In this document: in pieces, positions 10,085 through 20,200 of the stretch
How positions within the stretch are numbered: the stretch's first letter is position 1
How the letters are laid out: the number at the start of each line of letters is the position of its first letter
NCBI GenBank assembly: GCA_950295325.1
Contig: OX485807.1
Span: 9,701,001-9,761,000, forward strand
Length of the DNA: 60,000 nucleotides
Source of the DNA: Polytrichum commune
Taxonomy: Eukaryota; Streptophyta; Polytrichopsida; Polytrichales; Polytrichaceae
Direction of reading: 5' to 3'
Program-made: the position numbers and the translations under genes
Notes under the pieces: model-generated
What the model saw: the letters and a program-made list of their open reading frames with translations, nothing else
Databases searched by the model: none
Told to the model about the DNA's origin: nothing

Positions 10085-12019
10085 TCCCATTATCTAAAGA
10101 TTTATAACATCTTAGGTAGATGGGTCTTAAACGGTTACTTTTCATTATCCGACTGGCCCTCTACTATTAGGATGTGAGGCACGTGTTTAGTATGACAAGA
10201 TAGCGCAAATCAAGACCATAGTCACTTTCCTTGTCATTTTTTAAACTAAATTATATGAATATAATTGATGACCAAAGTGGAGATTCTCGTGCTCATTAAA
10301 TGGTTAGATCTCCTCAATCACATTGACTATAAAACTTAGAATGGTTATCATATTTTGAACACGTAGTCCAATATTTTTCAAACATGTTTCTTTTTCTATA
10401 TCCATTCTTGGAGCCACAATCAACCACATACCACTCAAATATAGGTGACTGATTAAGGTAAGTAAACAAACAAGAAGCGTATGCATTACCGATGTAGACC
10501 AAGGATTGATATTTTAAGCCAAATCAGGGTAAGAGACTTGGTGTTAGTGTACCAAGGTTAAATTAGGATGACTTGTCAACACACCTATAGGAGGGCATGC
10601 TTTTACCACACCCAGCCCCATGATAGTTGTTGGGGATACGAAGTCCAAGAGGGTGAAAATGTTGGAACTCGCGATCTCATATGACTAGATATTGGCTAGA
10701 ATAGATAAAGTTTTTTTAAATAATAAAAAAAAGCCCGAAACATAGTTGTTAGAATTGTCTACCACTTCCAAGAACTTGATCACAAACGTTTGTTTGACGG
10801 TTAACCTCCTTACTTCATAATAGTTCTCACATCTCAAGTGACATTTTGACAATTCGACCACTTCGAGCTCGTATTATGCTTGCAACATTTCCAAAATCAA
10901 GTTGATACTATAAACCAAAACAATTAGATTTGAAATGATGAATGTTTACATTGGAGGATCCCAAATCATTCATTTATTATAGGAAGACCCAAACCATTGT
11001 TAGTATTGCATTGCAAGCCATGTATGGAGGCAATCCTTTGGAGATGCCCCATGACTTATATTTGTTAAGAATTTTCAAGAAACCCTTGGAAAGTGTCAGT
11101 TCATAGCCTACCTCAGGAAAACCTTTAACCCTTAATTTCGCGAGAGGCCCATTTTGGGCTTATGAATGATTCTTGACGGCAAATTCACACAAAAGGAAGG
11201 TGCTAGGAAGGTGACAATAGTTATAGTTGTGTTCCTCGTGAAAATTCATTGTCAATGGTGAGGATGCCATTCCAGTACGAAAAGATGGTTCTTCACAAAT
11301 AAAAATTTCAAGTCAAGAGCGTACTAACTTTTTCCCCTTTGTTGTTACATCACTAAATCTTGTAACTTCATATAATCATGATTGAAAATTCTCAATTTCC
11401 TATGGACTCTTTCTCTTTCCTCAAAGTGTATGTCTATTCTTGATGTAATCTTGAAAGTTTGGATTACAATTTTATTGCATGTATATATCACAATCTCTCG
11501 AATCTTAATGATTCTAAGTTAATCATAAAAACAATCATGATAGTCGTGGATCATTGCCACCGTATCGATGGGATCTTAAAATCATTGGCAACAAGCTTCC
11601 TTTTAGGTACAATAAAACTGGAGCTTTAAAAAGCTCACTACTTTTTAGATGGTCTAATGAAAGCACAACACGCTTCCGGAAGATAAGGGTTAAGTTACCC
11701 CCGAGGGCTACGTAGTAATGAATGGTGAATGGTGTTGGAAGGTGCACGAGCTCACCCAGGTCCGCATTTGTGCCTGCAAAGCAGGGATTTAGCACGAATG
11801 CGGCAGCTAACCCAACGGAAAGGCACCGTGTTTTTGACCAAGAAGAAGGGGGGGGGGGGAGTAGATAAATTTAGTTGAATGGGTCACAAGGTGTGCATAT
11901 AATAATACCGCGTGGAATAGTGAAAAGTTTAAAGTGAAATCCAGTGGGTGTTTTGGAAGTTGTCGATGCACTCCGTAACTCGACTACCTAACTTACTCGA
12001 GCTTGAGATTCAACCAACT
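10085..12019. other. Long spacer
   Basis: No gene could be supported. About 10,270-10,480 resembles an arm of the foldback family at 5715-6350. A run of twelve G lies at 11,848-11,859. Confidence 0.45.
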
Positions 12020-12262
12020 TTTACATAGCCCCGGGCAAGATGACATCTTCATTTGGTTGGGATCCATCCCGTCCCTCCCACGCCTCCTTCATTGTTCAGT
12101 CTTTTTGCTCGCATCTGTGGATTTGGGCAAACCAACCCATACACTCAATCTTTGTTGAATGCCTGACCCATTGCCTCCAAGGAACCAATGTACGGGTTGG
12201 TTCGCCCCAACCCGCACCTGCGTGGGAACTCTTCCATGTTGGGAACCAATGTGACAATACCC
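12020..12262 (-). repeat. Inverted, diverged copy of the 302-bp unit
   Basis: Read as its reverse complement, this stretch matches the direct units that follow. CATCTTCATT(T)GGTTGGG at about 12,046, the CACGCCTCCTTCA block at about 12,079, and CCGCACCTGCGTGGGAACTC at about 12,210 followed by AATGTGACAATACCC are all present. It lies head-to-head with the array, so transcripts could fold into a long hairpin. Confidence 0.55.
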
Positions 12263-12266
12263 TGTC

Positions 12267-13172
12267 ACTTAAGCCATTAAGTTCCTTTGGCTTGTGAAGG
12301 GACTCCCGTCAATCAACTTGGGAATAACGAAAGTGATGTCAACTTGAATATCTGTAAATTTTGACCGGGTATCGTCACATTAGTTTTCAACGGGGAAGAG
12401 TTTCCACACAGGTGCGGGCAGGAAGACCATACAGTGAAGGAGGCATGGGCCCGGCAAGGCCCAACCCAATGAAGATGTGATCTAGCCCAAGGTTTCTTTA
12501 CTTTAGTTACTTTACTTACTGTATTGGAGTCCGACCCCGGGGCGAGGAGTATTGTGATGCAACATGTTACTTAAGCCATTAAGCTCCCTTGGCTTGTGAA
12601 GGGACTCTCATCAATCAACCTGGGAATAATGAAAGTGATGTCAACTTGAATATGTGTAAATTTTGACCGGGTATCGTCACATTAGTTTTCAACGGGGAAG
12701 AGTTTCCACACAGGTGCGGGCAGGAAGACCAGACAGTGAAAGAGGCATGGGCCCGGCAGGGCCCAACCCAATGAAGATGTGATCTAGCCCAAGGTTTCTT
12801 TACTTTAGTTACTTTACTTACTGTATTGGAGTCCGACCCCGGGGCGAGGAGTATTGTGATGCAACATGTTACTTAGACCATTAAGCTCCCTTGGCTTGTG
12901 AAGGGACTCTCATCAATCAACCTGGGAATAATGAAAGTGATGTCAACTTGAATATGTGTAAATTTGACTGGGTATCGTCACATTGGTTCCCAATGGAGAA
13001 GAGTTCCCATGCAGGTGCGAGCAGGAAGACCAGACAATGGAGGCGTGGACCCGATGGGACCTGGCCCAATGAAGATGTGATCTAGGCCGGGGCTTTATTA
13101 CATAAGTTACTTAAGTTACTTACTGTACTGGGGTCCAACCCCGGGCCGAGGAGTACTACTGTGGGGCAACAT
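12267..13172 (+). repeat. Tandem array, three units of 302 bp
   Basis: Units begin with ACTTA(A/G)(G/A)CCATTAAG at 12,267, 12,569 and 12,871, exactly 302 bp apart. Units one and two are almost identical, while unit three has more substitutions. Each contains GTGAAGGGACTC, 'GGTATCGTCACATT', 'CACAGGTGCGGGCAGGAAGA' or close variants, and ACCCCGGG near the end. There is no conserved coding frame. Exact periodicity and high similarity point to recent tandem duplication. Confidence 0.85.
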
Positions 13173-13560
13173 GTTTTATATGGAAGGATATGTTATGAGT
13201 TTTGTTCGTACATATCATTTTGATTATAAGTGCTGTGGCAAGGAGGACTACGGTGACAGGGGCCGGTAAGTTGTGATACTAGGCCTGAGGGCCACAGCCT
13301 GAACATGTGGATTTCATGTGATAAGTGTTCTCACAGGGGTTGCACCAATCGGATGCATGCAGGGTACGTTTCATACCATACCTACTCTGCAAAGGCTCTG
13401 GTGATAAGGTAAGGTAAGGTAGAGACGGGAGCCTATTACATACGGAGATAAATAATAAGATAAAAGTAACATCGGAGTTTTACTTGTACTCTGATGTGAA
13501 TGGGAGCATGTTCCTCTCTACCGTGTTCATTACATACGGAGATGCATATGATGTTTAACG
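13173..13560. other. Spacer after the 302-bp array
   Basis: No gene or clear repeat was seen. Short GGTAAGGTAAGGTA slippage occurs near 13,409. Confidence 0.4.
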
Positions 13561-14200
13561 ATGAAGTGCGCTCTTCGACAACCCGATCGTATTTTGTTGC
13601 CTGAATTTGGAGAACTTTCCATGGACTTATACTCTTTGAAGTTAATTATGGATTTTCAACAACGGTGGTTTGTCCACCTACCTTCCTCTTGGTTAGTAGT
13701 CAAGCAGTCTCCCTTTTTCGTCACCTCGCTGAACAAGGGGCAAACACCTGGCATGAATCTACAACCATGTGGATCTCGTCATGGGGGCAACCCAACAACA
13801 TCCAAAATCACATTTGATCATATCAAAGAGGATTTTCTTGCTAAAGAGTGGAAACTCTTTCCATATGCAAGGAAGAAACTAGATTACCTACATCTCAAGG
13901 ATTTTCTCAAATATGAATGTGAATTATACTTGAAGCAACTATTGACAACATCACAATGTGAGATTCATTGCCGCTTACCACACCTCAAATCATAGACTTG
14001 GGCGATGGTCACCTATCCCTATTTGTAGAGATGATAGATTATGCCACTTTTGCTCTTATAATGTATTTGAAAAACGAGGCACACTTTGTGTTGGAGTGTC
14101 CCCTATATAACTCCATTGGAGATAAGTTTCAATTAGTACTTAAGAAGGTAGTATTAAGGAGTCTCAAGTATTTCTTTCCACTAGACCAACAAGTTGGTAT
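13561..14200 (+). pseudogene. LINE-type reverse-transcriptase tail, frameshifted remnant
   Basis: The piece 13,900-14,190 encodes, across at least two frame changes, the pattern seen at the C-terminal end of many non-LTR retrotransposon polyproteins: a zinc-binding Cys-x2-Cys ... His-x4-Cys cluster. The first two cysteines (14,042 and 14,051, inside CHFCSYNVFE) are in one frame. The downstream NEAHFVLECPLYN, with His at 14,082 and Cys at 14,097, is in another, so a frameshift falls near 14,070. The upstream open frame 13,561-13,995 ends in a different frame again. Sequence after about 14,200 is unrelated. The family's upstream reverse-transcriptase core is absent. Likely a dead 3' fragment of a LINE, or of a host sequence derived from one. 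Confidence 0.5.
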
Positions 14201-14538
14201 TGGTGCCGCGCACATGAGCAACCATTAGCCGCTCCGCCTAGCGGAGGCGATGATTCTCATCCAGCTCCGCCGGCAAGGGTGGCGAAGCAGCCCCTCCGTC
14301 CTAACCCGGAACCCTCGGATTCGCCGTCCTCCACCAGGTAATTCTTTGCAAGTTTCTTACTGCGGCACTCAAATTTCCTCTCTCTCCTTTCTCTTTCACG
14401 ACACCGAAATAGGGTAAATGGAAGACAGGGAAGGTGGAGGCGGGTGCAGCAAGGTGCTTTGTGCCTGCCTGGCATATCGGCCTCCCCTACCGGCCAACCA
14501 CGGGGCGCTCAGGTCTATTAACCTCTATCTCACAGAAG
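14201..14538. other. GC-rich insertion-site flank
   Basis: This stretch is clearly richer in GC than its surroundings and ends at the Gypsy insertion. It contains a donor-like CCAGGTAATT at about 14,334 and a CT-rich tract, so it could be a 5' leader or exon edge of a disrupted gene. However, the continuation beyond the element at 24,094 shows no matching coding sequence. Confidence 0.3.
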
Positions 14539-14543
14539 CCACC
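14539..14543. repeat. 5-bp target-site duplication, left copy (CCACC)
   Basis: CCACC directly precedes the TGTGAG start of the 5' LTR and is repeated directly after the CTCACA end of the 3' LTR at 24,089-24,093. Five bases is the usual duplication size for Ty3/Gypsy integrases. Confidence 0.9.
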
Positions 14544-15235
14544 TGTGAGCCCAAAAGGGTGCCCACATTTAGTCTTAGACCCTTGAAACGTTAGTTGATG
14601 CACTTTGAAGTAGCATGTTACTTCACAAAAATATAAAAAGAGTGAAATGTTAGTCTTAGAAGTACCATGTTGTAAGAGGCTAGGATGTGAGTTGTTATTG
14701 TGTTTTTACCTTCGGAAGGATTTGAGTGAATGAGGATAGGTAAGGAGAACTTGGATTGAGTAGTTAGTGAGTAGGCTAGTACAAATGGATGGAGACAACC
14801 AAAGTGACTCAAGAGGCAAGTGCATTCGAATTGGGATGAATGGAGGATCACATGAAGCGCACAAGTGGACCACCTCATCATGGCCACTTAATGGGGAAGG
14901 CCCAAGGAAGAATGCAAGGTGGAGGATAAGCAAATTCTCAAAGCACCAATCAAATCACATCGTGGTTTGAATTAAGTGGTGAGCGACGATTTGGGAAAGT
15001 AAGGGGAGAAAGTTATGGCGGCGGAAAGCGAAGGAGGCTAAGTTTGGGTTGAAGCATCCCAAGTTTGGTAAAGTGTGGTAGGTAGAAAGCCAAGGCTAGT
15101 TAAATGTTCGAATTAGGATCTTTGTTGATCATTTGAGGGAGGAAGGCTTAGAAGATAGGATTGGCGCCTACTAAGTAGGAGGAAATCTCAAGGGCTTATC
15201 GTGAGCCTTGAGGGTGCTCACCCCCTCAAGCTTAC

Positions 15236-15243
15236 TATATAAT
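15236..15243 (+). promoter_or_regulatory. LTR TATA box (TATATAAT)
   Basis: TATATAAT is followed by a CT-rich stretch (CCCTCATTCTTCCCTCACTC), the usual context of a plant TATA promoter. Transcription would start about 30 bp downstream, near 15,270. The same motif is at 23,015 in the 3' LTR and 32,897 in the solo LTR. Confidence 0.6.
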
Positions 15244-15751
15244 CCCTCATTCTTCCCTCACTCATCCTCTCTTTCCTTTGTGCTCCAAGGCACCCCACGA
15301 GTTATAAGTGTGGGTGTGGGAAGCCATATTGGAGCACATGTGTGTGCTTAGTTTTTAGTTTGAGAGCCAAGGCTTGTTAGCCTTGAAGAGGGCTTGACCT
15401 CTTGGTAGAATTAGTGTTGACGTGAAGGATTTTAAAGTTAATTCATGATTCCAATTTGTGGTACTTAAAGTTCATGTTTTGAATACACGTGGTTGCAAGT
15501 TCCATGTTTAAGAGTTGAGCACTTGATGTTGTGATGAGTGCAAAAATATACTTGTGTGGATTAGTTAGTCTTAGTGAAGTTAGGAAATTCTCTCTCCCCC
15601 TCTCCTCTCTAGGATTTTAGGATTTTAGGATTAGAGAAGAATTGTGTGATTAGAAAGGGGTTGTTAGTAGAATTAGGGAAATTAGGTAGGAAGATTAGTT
15701 AAGGGCTTGAATAATTAGTGAGGTAGTTGGGGATTACAACTACAAAGTTGT

Positions 15752-16171
15752 GGGTTCATGAAGGAGCTGGGTTTATGAAGGAGCTGGGTTTGTTTAGTTA
15801 GAAAGTAAAGAGCTGGGTTTATGAAGGACCTGAGTTTGTTTAGTTAGAAGCTAAGGAGCTGGGTTCATGAAGGAGCTGGGTTTGTTTAGTTAGAAAGTAA
15901 AGAGCTGGGTTTATGAAGGAGCTGGGTTTGTTTAGTTAGAAAGTAAAGAGCTGGGTTTATGAAGGACCTGAGTTTGTTTAGTTAGAAGCTAAGGAGCTGG
16001 GTTCATGAAGGAGCTGGGTTTATGAAGGAGCTGGGTTTGTTTAGTTAGAAAGTAAAGAGCTGGGTTTATGAAGGAGCTGGGTTTGTTTAGTTAGAAAGTA
16101 AAGAGCTGGGTTTATGAAGGACCTGAGTTTGTTTAGTTAGAAGCTAAGGAGCTGGGTTTATGAAGGAGCTA
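15752..16171 (+). repeat. Minisatellite inside the LTR, units of about 46-62 bp
   Basis: Repeated GAGCTGGGTTTATGAAG and TTTGTTTAGTTAGAA(A/G)... modules alternate in a higher-order pattern, with an AGGACCTGAG variant in every few units. The matching array is at 23,531-23,950 in the 3' LTR. A shorter version (about 33,415-33,615) lies in the solo LTR. Confidence 0.85.
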
Positions 16172-16313
16172 GTTAAATCCAGGACCACTTGAAGGGTGAA
16201 CCTTGCACTATGGACTCATCCAAGTCCAAATCCAATACCGCGGAGGAATGTGAGCCCAAACCCACTACTCGGACTACGGACGCTTAAGGGTGGGGGGTTT
16301 GGCCTCACATAAT

Positions 16314-16332
16314 TGGTGCGTCCGCCGGGAGC
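16314..16332 (+). other. Probable primer-binding site
   Basis: TGGTGCGTCCGCCGGGAGC begins four bases (TAAT) after the 5' LTR. It starts with TGG, complementary to the CCA end of a tRNA. From memory of plant tRNAs the best fit is tRNA-Gly(GCC), at about 14 of 17 positions. The identity of the primer is an inference. Confidence 0.6.
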
Positions 16333-17218
16333 GAAGCGGAAGGTAGTTACAAGACTTGGAGGCGACTAGGAGACTTGGAGGCAACTAGGAAAAATTGGAG
16401 ACACAAACTTGAGAGAAGGGAAGGAGCACCCGAAACTCGGTAAGTATTCTCTCTTTGGGTTACATTTGAATTCATTGTATTTCAACTATTCCTTGGAATG
16501 AATTGCATTGTCAATTACGCAAATTCATTTTTGAGGAAGGAGCGCGGCGAAGGTACGTCCTCAACCTTTTTGGGGATTTGCTAAGAACTTAAAAGGAACC
16601 TATAACCGAGTAGCTCATTAAAACATTAGAGGGTAAATTCACCTTAGGACATTGAACTTTGACACTCACCTCGGGGTGAGTCTCAAAGTTTTGGGAGTTG
16701 TCATTTCATGCTCTAGATTAAATTAATATTTCACAAAGTTTATGGTGTTGTTACATTGAGTCACGATTGAGGGGAGTGCTAACTCACAGGGGGATGCGAT
16801 TGCTCAAGGTATGTTTATTTCTTCAAAGTGAACTCATTAACTAATTAAGGAATGCCTTTTGTACTCGTGATTGTTGTTATCCGTTGTAGAGGGTAATTCC
16901 CGAATTGTGGATGGTGTGAGAAGTTGAAGGGTGAAGCCTCGACTTTTAACATAATCTACTCGGAAGGTCACCCCCTCACAATCGGTATTGTGGTGAGTGT
17001 TAATTTGCGGGAAGGTGCGGAGGTGATGCTCCGACTTAACCAAAAAATTAACATGAACATGCCTATCCCCTATTGGGATTCTTTCACCTAAGTGGGCTTG
17101 CAGGTTCTTTTCCTCACCTCCTAAAAAAATTATAACCACACCAAGACAAGTGAAAATATTAAGAGGGGAATTGCTAGGATTATGTGTGGTCAAGTGAGGG
17201 TCGATCGATTCTTATGGA
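16333..17218 (+). other. Gypsy leader between PBS and gag
   Basis: About 890 bp without a long frame on the + strand. A perfect-looking 5' splice donor GGTAAGTAT lies at 16,439-16,447 and an acceptor-like TTGCAG at 17,098-17,103, so the leader could be spliced; this is inference. A 118-residue minus-strand open frame here is not supported by any domain. Confidence 0.5.
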
Positions 17219-20200
17219 ATGCAAGGTAGGACTCGCTCACAAAAACCAAGTTTGATAGTAGGACTAGAGAAATCTACTCGAAAGAGGCGGTCCTCTAAAA
17301 TCAGTGATAGATTAGAACAAGATAATGTTAGAATAGAGAGTTGTTTGAACGTCGAACCTAGGACTAGGTCAATTCTAGACACCTTAGAACTTGGAGCTCA
17401 ACTTGAAGAGGAGATCACTCCCTCCAAATTGAGTGGTGAAACTTCTTCGGAAAATTACACACTTAGAGAAGAATTCCCGGTAGAAGTTGATAGGGGATTG
17501 TTGAATAGTTCACCGGTCACCATGGCCGAGGAACGGGGGATGGATCCACCACCCATACCCCCAATTCCGCCCATACCTCCTATACCTCCAATAGACCCAT
17601 TGGTTAGGCCAAGAGGCCTACCAATTGTGGTTCCACAAAATTTAGCGGCGATGGATATGCCATCTCATCTCCCTAAATTTTATGGGACCAAGGATGAGGA
17701 CCCCTCTCGGCACATGGAACGGTATATCGAACGGTTGGCTAGCTTCCTCATAACCGACCCGGGTTATTGGTTAGTGTGGTTTCCTACCACTCTAGAGGGG
17801 GAAGCCTATGAATGGTATCGGGATCATGCCGAGGGACATTTTAGGGGATGGGAACAATTACAAAGGGAGTTTCTTAACGAATTTAGGCCGGAAGTGGGTC
17901 AAAGTACCGCATTAAGGGCATTGTCGTCATTGAAGCAAGGAAGGGAGGAAGAAATTTCGGCTTACATTAGGAGGTTTGATTTAGTGTGCACTAGATTTGT
18001 GGGTACCATGCTCAACGACGACACGCTAAAGCAATTTTTCATTCAAGGGTTTTTTAAGTCCGGAACTATTAGGGGTGTTCTAGAAAGGAATCCCTTGACC
18101 TTGGCGGATGCCAAGCGTGCGGCTAGAGATATTGAAAACTTGGATAAAGATCACGAAAAGCTATGGAGAAGGGAGGATGAATTGATCCCACAATTCATCC
18201 CCATACGCCCTAGGGTGGTAGCGGTAGAACCCGCTAAGTATGAGAACCAAATTCCATATGCCATTGTGGACACCGGTCCCCGACCTTTAGCGGTTAGGGA
18301 ACCGGCACCTCTTTTGGCACTACCGGCCCCTAGAACGGATCCACACTTGGAGGAGGTTGAGAGAAGACTAGGTGCTAGCCAACTAGGATTCCAAGAGGCT
18401 ATGATAAAACAAATGCAAAGCCTCACGGATCAAATGTCATTAATGATCCGGAGTCAACAACCGGGGCCTCCACCCCCGGTTGAGTCGGGTAGGCATTCTT
18501 CCGGATTATGGTGTGTCCAATGTGGCCAACCGGGCCACACGCGTCAATTTTGTAGAAGTGGACAAAACCGTGACCAAAGAGGAAACGGTAACCCACCTCA
18601 ACAAAATCAACGAGGTCAAGCGCCACCTCACTATGGAAATGGAAGCAATAGAGGACCACAACCTAGAGGGCAAGGTGGCCAAAATTTAGAGAAGAAGGAA
18701 TTTCATCCCTTTTGTGGAAGGTGGCACGCTCAAGGACAATGTTGGTCCGAAGGTCAAGAGTTTAATTGTAGCAATTGTGGAGGAAGTCATCCCTCGGATA
18801 CGTGTCGCCAACCGGACAAAATAATTAATGTCCCTTACCCGGTGGCTAATCCACAACAACAAGCAAGGGATAATATGCGAGGTGCTAGGCCACAAGGAGT
18901 ACCGGCCAATGAACTTAGGCCACCTAACTTATACTATGACCATAGTAATGCTAGGCAAACTTTTCATCCACCGGCGGGCTTGCAAACTACAACCGGTTAC
19001 ATTCCAATACAAAATAGACAAGGAGTTCCACCTAATGGTAGTAACGGGAGACAAGCGCCTCCAACGGATCCGGGACCATCTAACTCCCAAGATGTTAGGT
19101 TCATGGATGGAGTGTTGGAGGCCACATGTGATGACATGCTTCCTCTCCCAACGAGAATTGGAGAGGAGCAAAGTCAATGGCCTCCTCACACCAATGCTAT
19201 TACATATGAGTTAGTGAAGGGTAAGGGTGTGGTTGAAGAAGCACCTGCACTAGCGGTAACTACTAGGGCTAGGAGAGGGGATGCCCCGTTGGAGGTAGGA
19301 ATAGGAGAGCAAGGAAATTACTCTTCGGATGAAGAGATTAATCTCTCCGAGTTGGATAGGGTAGCTAGAAGAGCTACTAAGGATGTGGAGAGGGAAAATA
19401 TAATTTTACAAGATAGGGAGAGGACTAATGCGGTACATGACTTGGATAATAGCGATGTGGGTGAATGGGAAGGACCGGGGGTTCCCGTAGACGAATTCGA
19501 CGTAGTGGGTAATTCTAAGGTGGAAAGATCTACCGGGTACGACTTGTGGGCGGACCTTAGTACACTCAAGGCGGATATTACTTTCGGCCAACTATTGGAA
19601 ATTTCACCCACGGCAAGGAAAACATTAAAGGAGGGAATGCCGGTACACAAGAGGATGAGGAAGGTGAAAGCTAAAATAGCCGCTAGGATCCAATCACAAG
19701 GTGGAAGAGACGTGAAAGCTATAGAAATAGAAGTTGTTATAGTAGATAAGGTGGTTCCTAATGTGCTAGTCGACGGAGGGAGTAGTCTAAATATACTACC
19801 GGAGGATACTATGAAAAAATTGGGACTTGGACTCACGGGGCCTTCACCTTTGGTCATAAATATGGCAAATCAAAGTTCGACTACGCCTTTGGGGATGATC
19901 AAGGATTGTAGAATGACTACGGGAGGTGAGGAGTACTTGGTCACCTTCCATGTCATTAAAATGCACTCCAACAAGGACACCTTCCCCATTTTGCTAGGTA
20001 GGCCTTGGTTGCGGATGGCGAATGCTATGGTCAATTGGGGTGGACCTAAACCATCCATCACTTATGGTCCGGAGGGTAATAGGGTCATAGTGTCCATTGG
20101 TTCATTAGAAGGATGGATGAAGAAGGAGATGTATTTGCCATTGGAGAAGGAAATTGATGACTTAAACGAGAATGAGATTGGCAAGGCATTGGTGGGAGTC

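Larger units (their letters stand above)
14544..16309 (+). repeat. 5' LTR of the Gypsy element, 1,766 bp
   Basis: It starts TGTGAG and ends CTCACA, a 6-bp inverted terminal repeat extending the usual TG...CA. It contains a TATATAAT promoter motif at 15,236 and a minisatellite at 15,752-16,171. The CTCAAGG...CCTTGAG hairpin near 15,187-15,212 lies just upstream of the TATA motif. It is identical in length to the 3' LTR (offset 7,779). Confidence 0.95.

Noticed and set aside
14618-14970. Open frames of 67, 75 and 89 codons conserved in all three LTRs
   Set aside because: They are identical only because the LTRs are nearly identical copies. They overlap on both strands and show no domain.
16837-17193. 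118-codon minus-strand frame in the Gypsy leader
   Set aside because: Not supported by any domain. Antisense frames of this size are expected by chance in a leader of this base composition.
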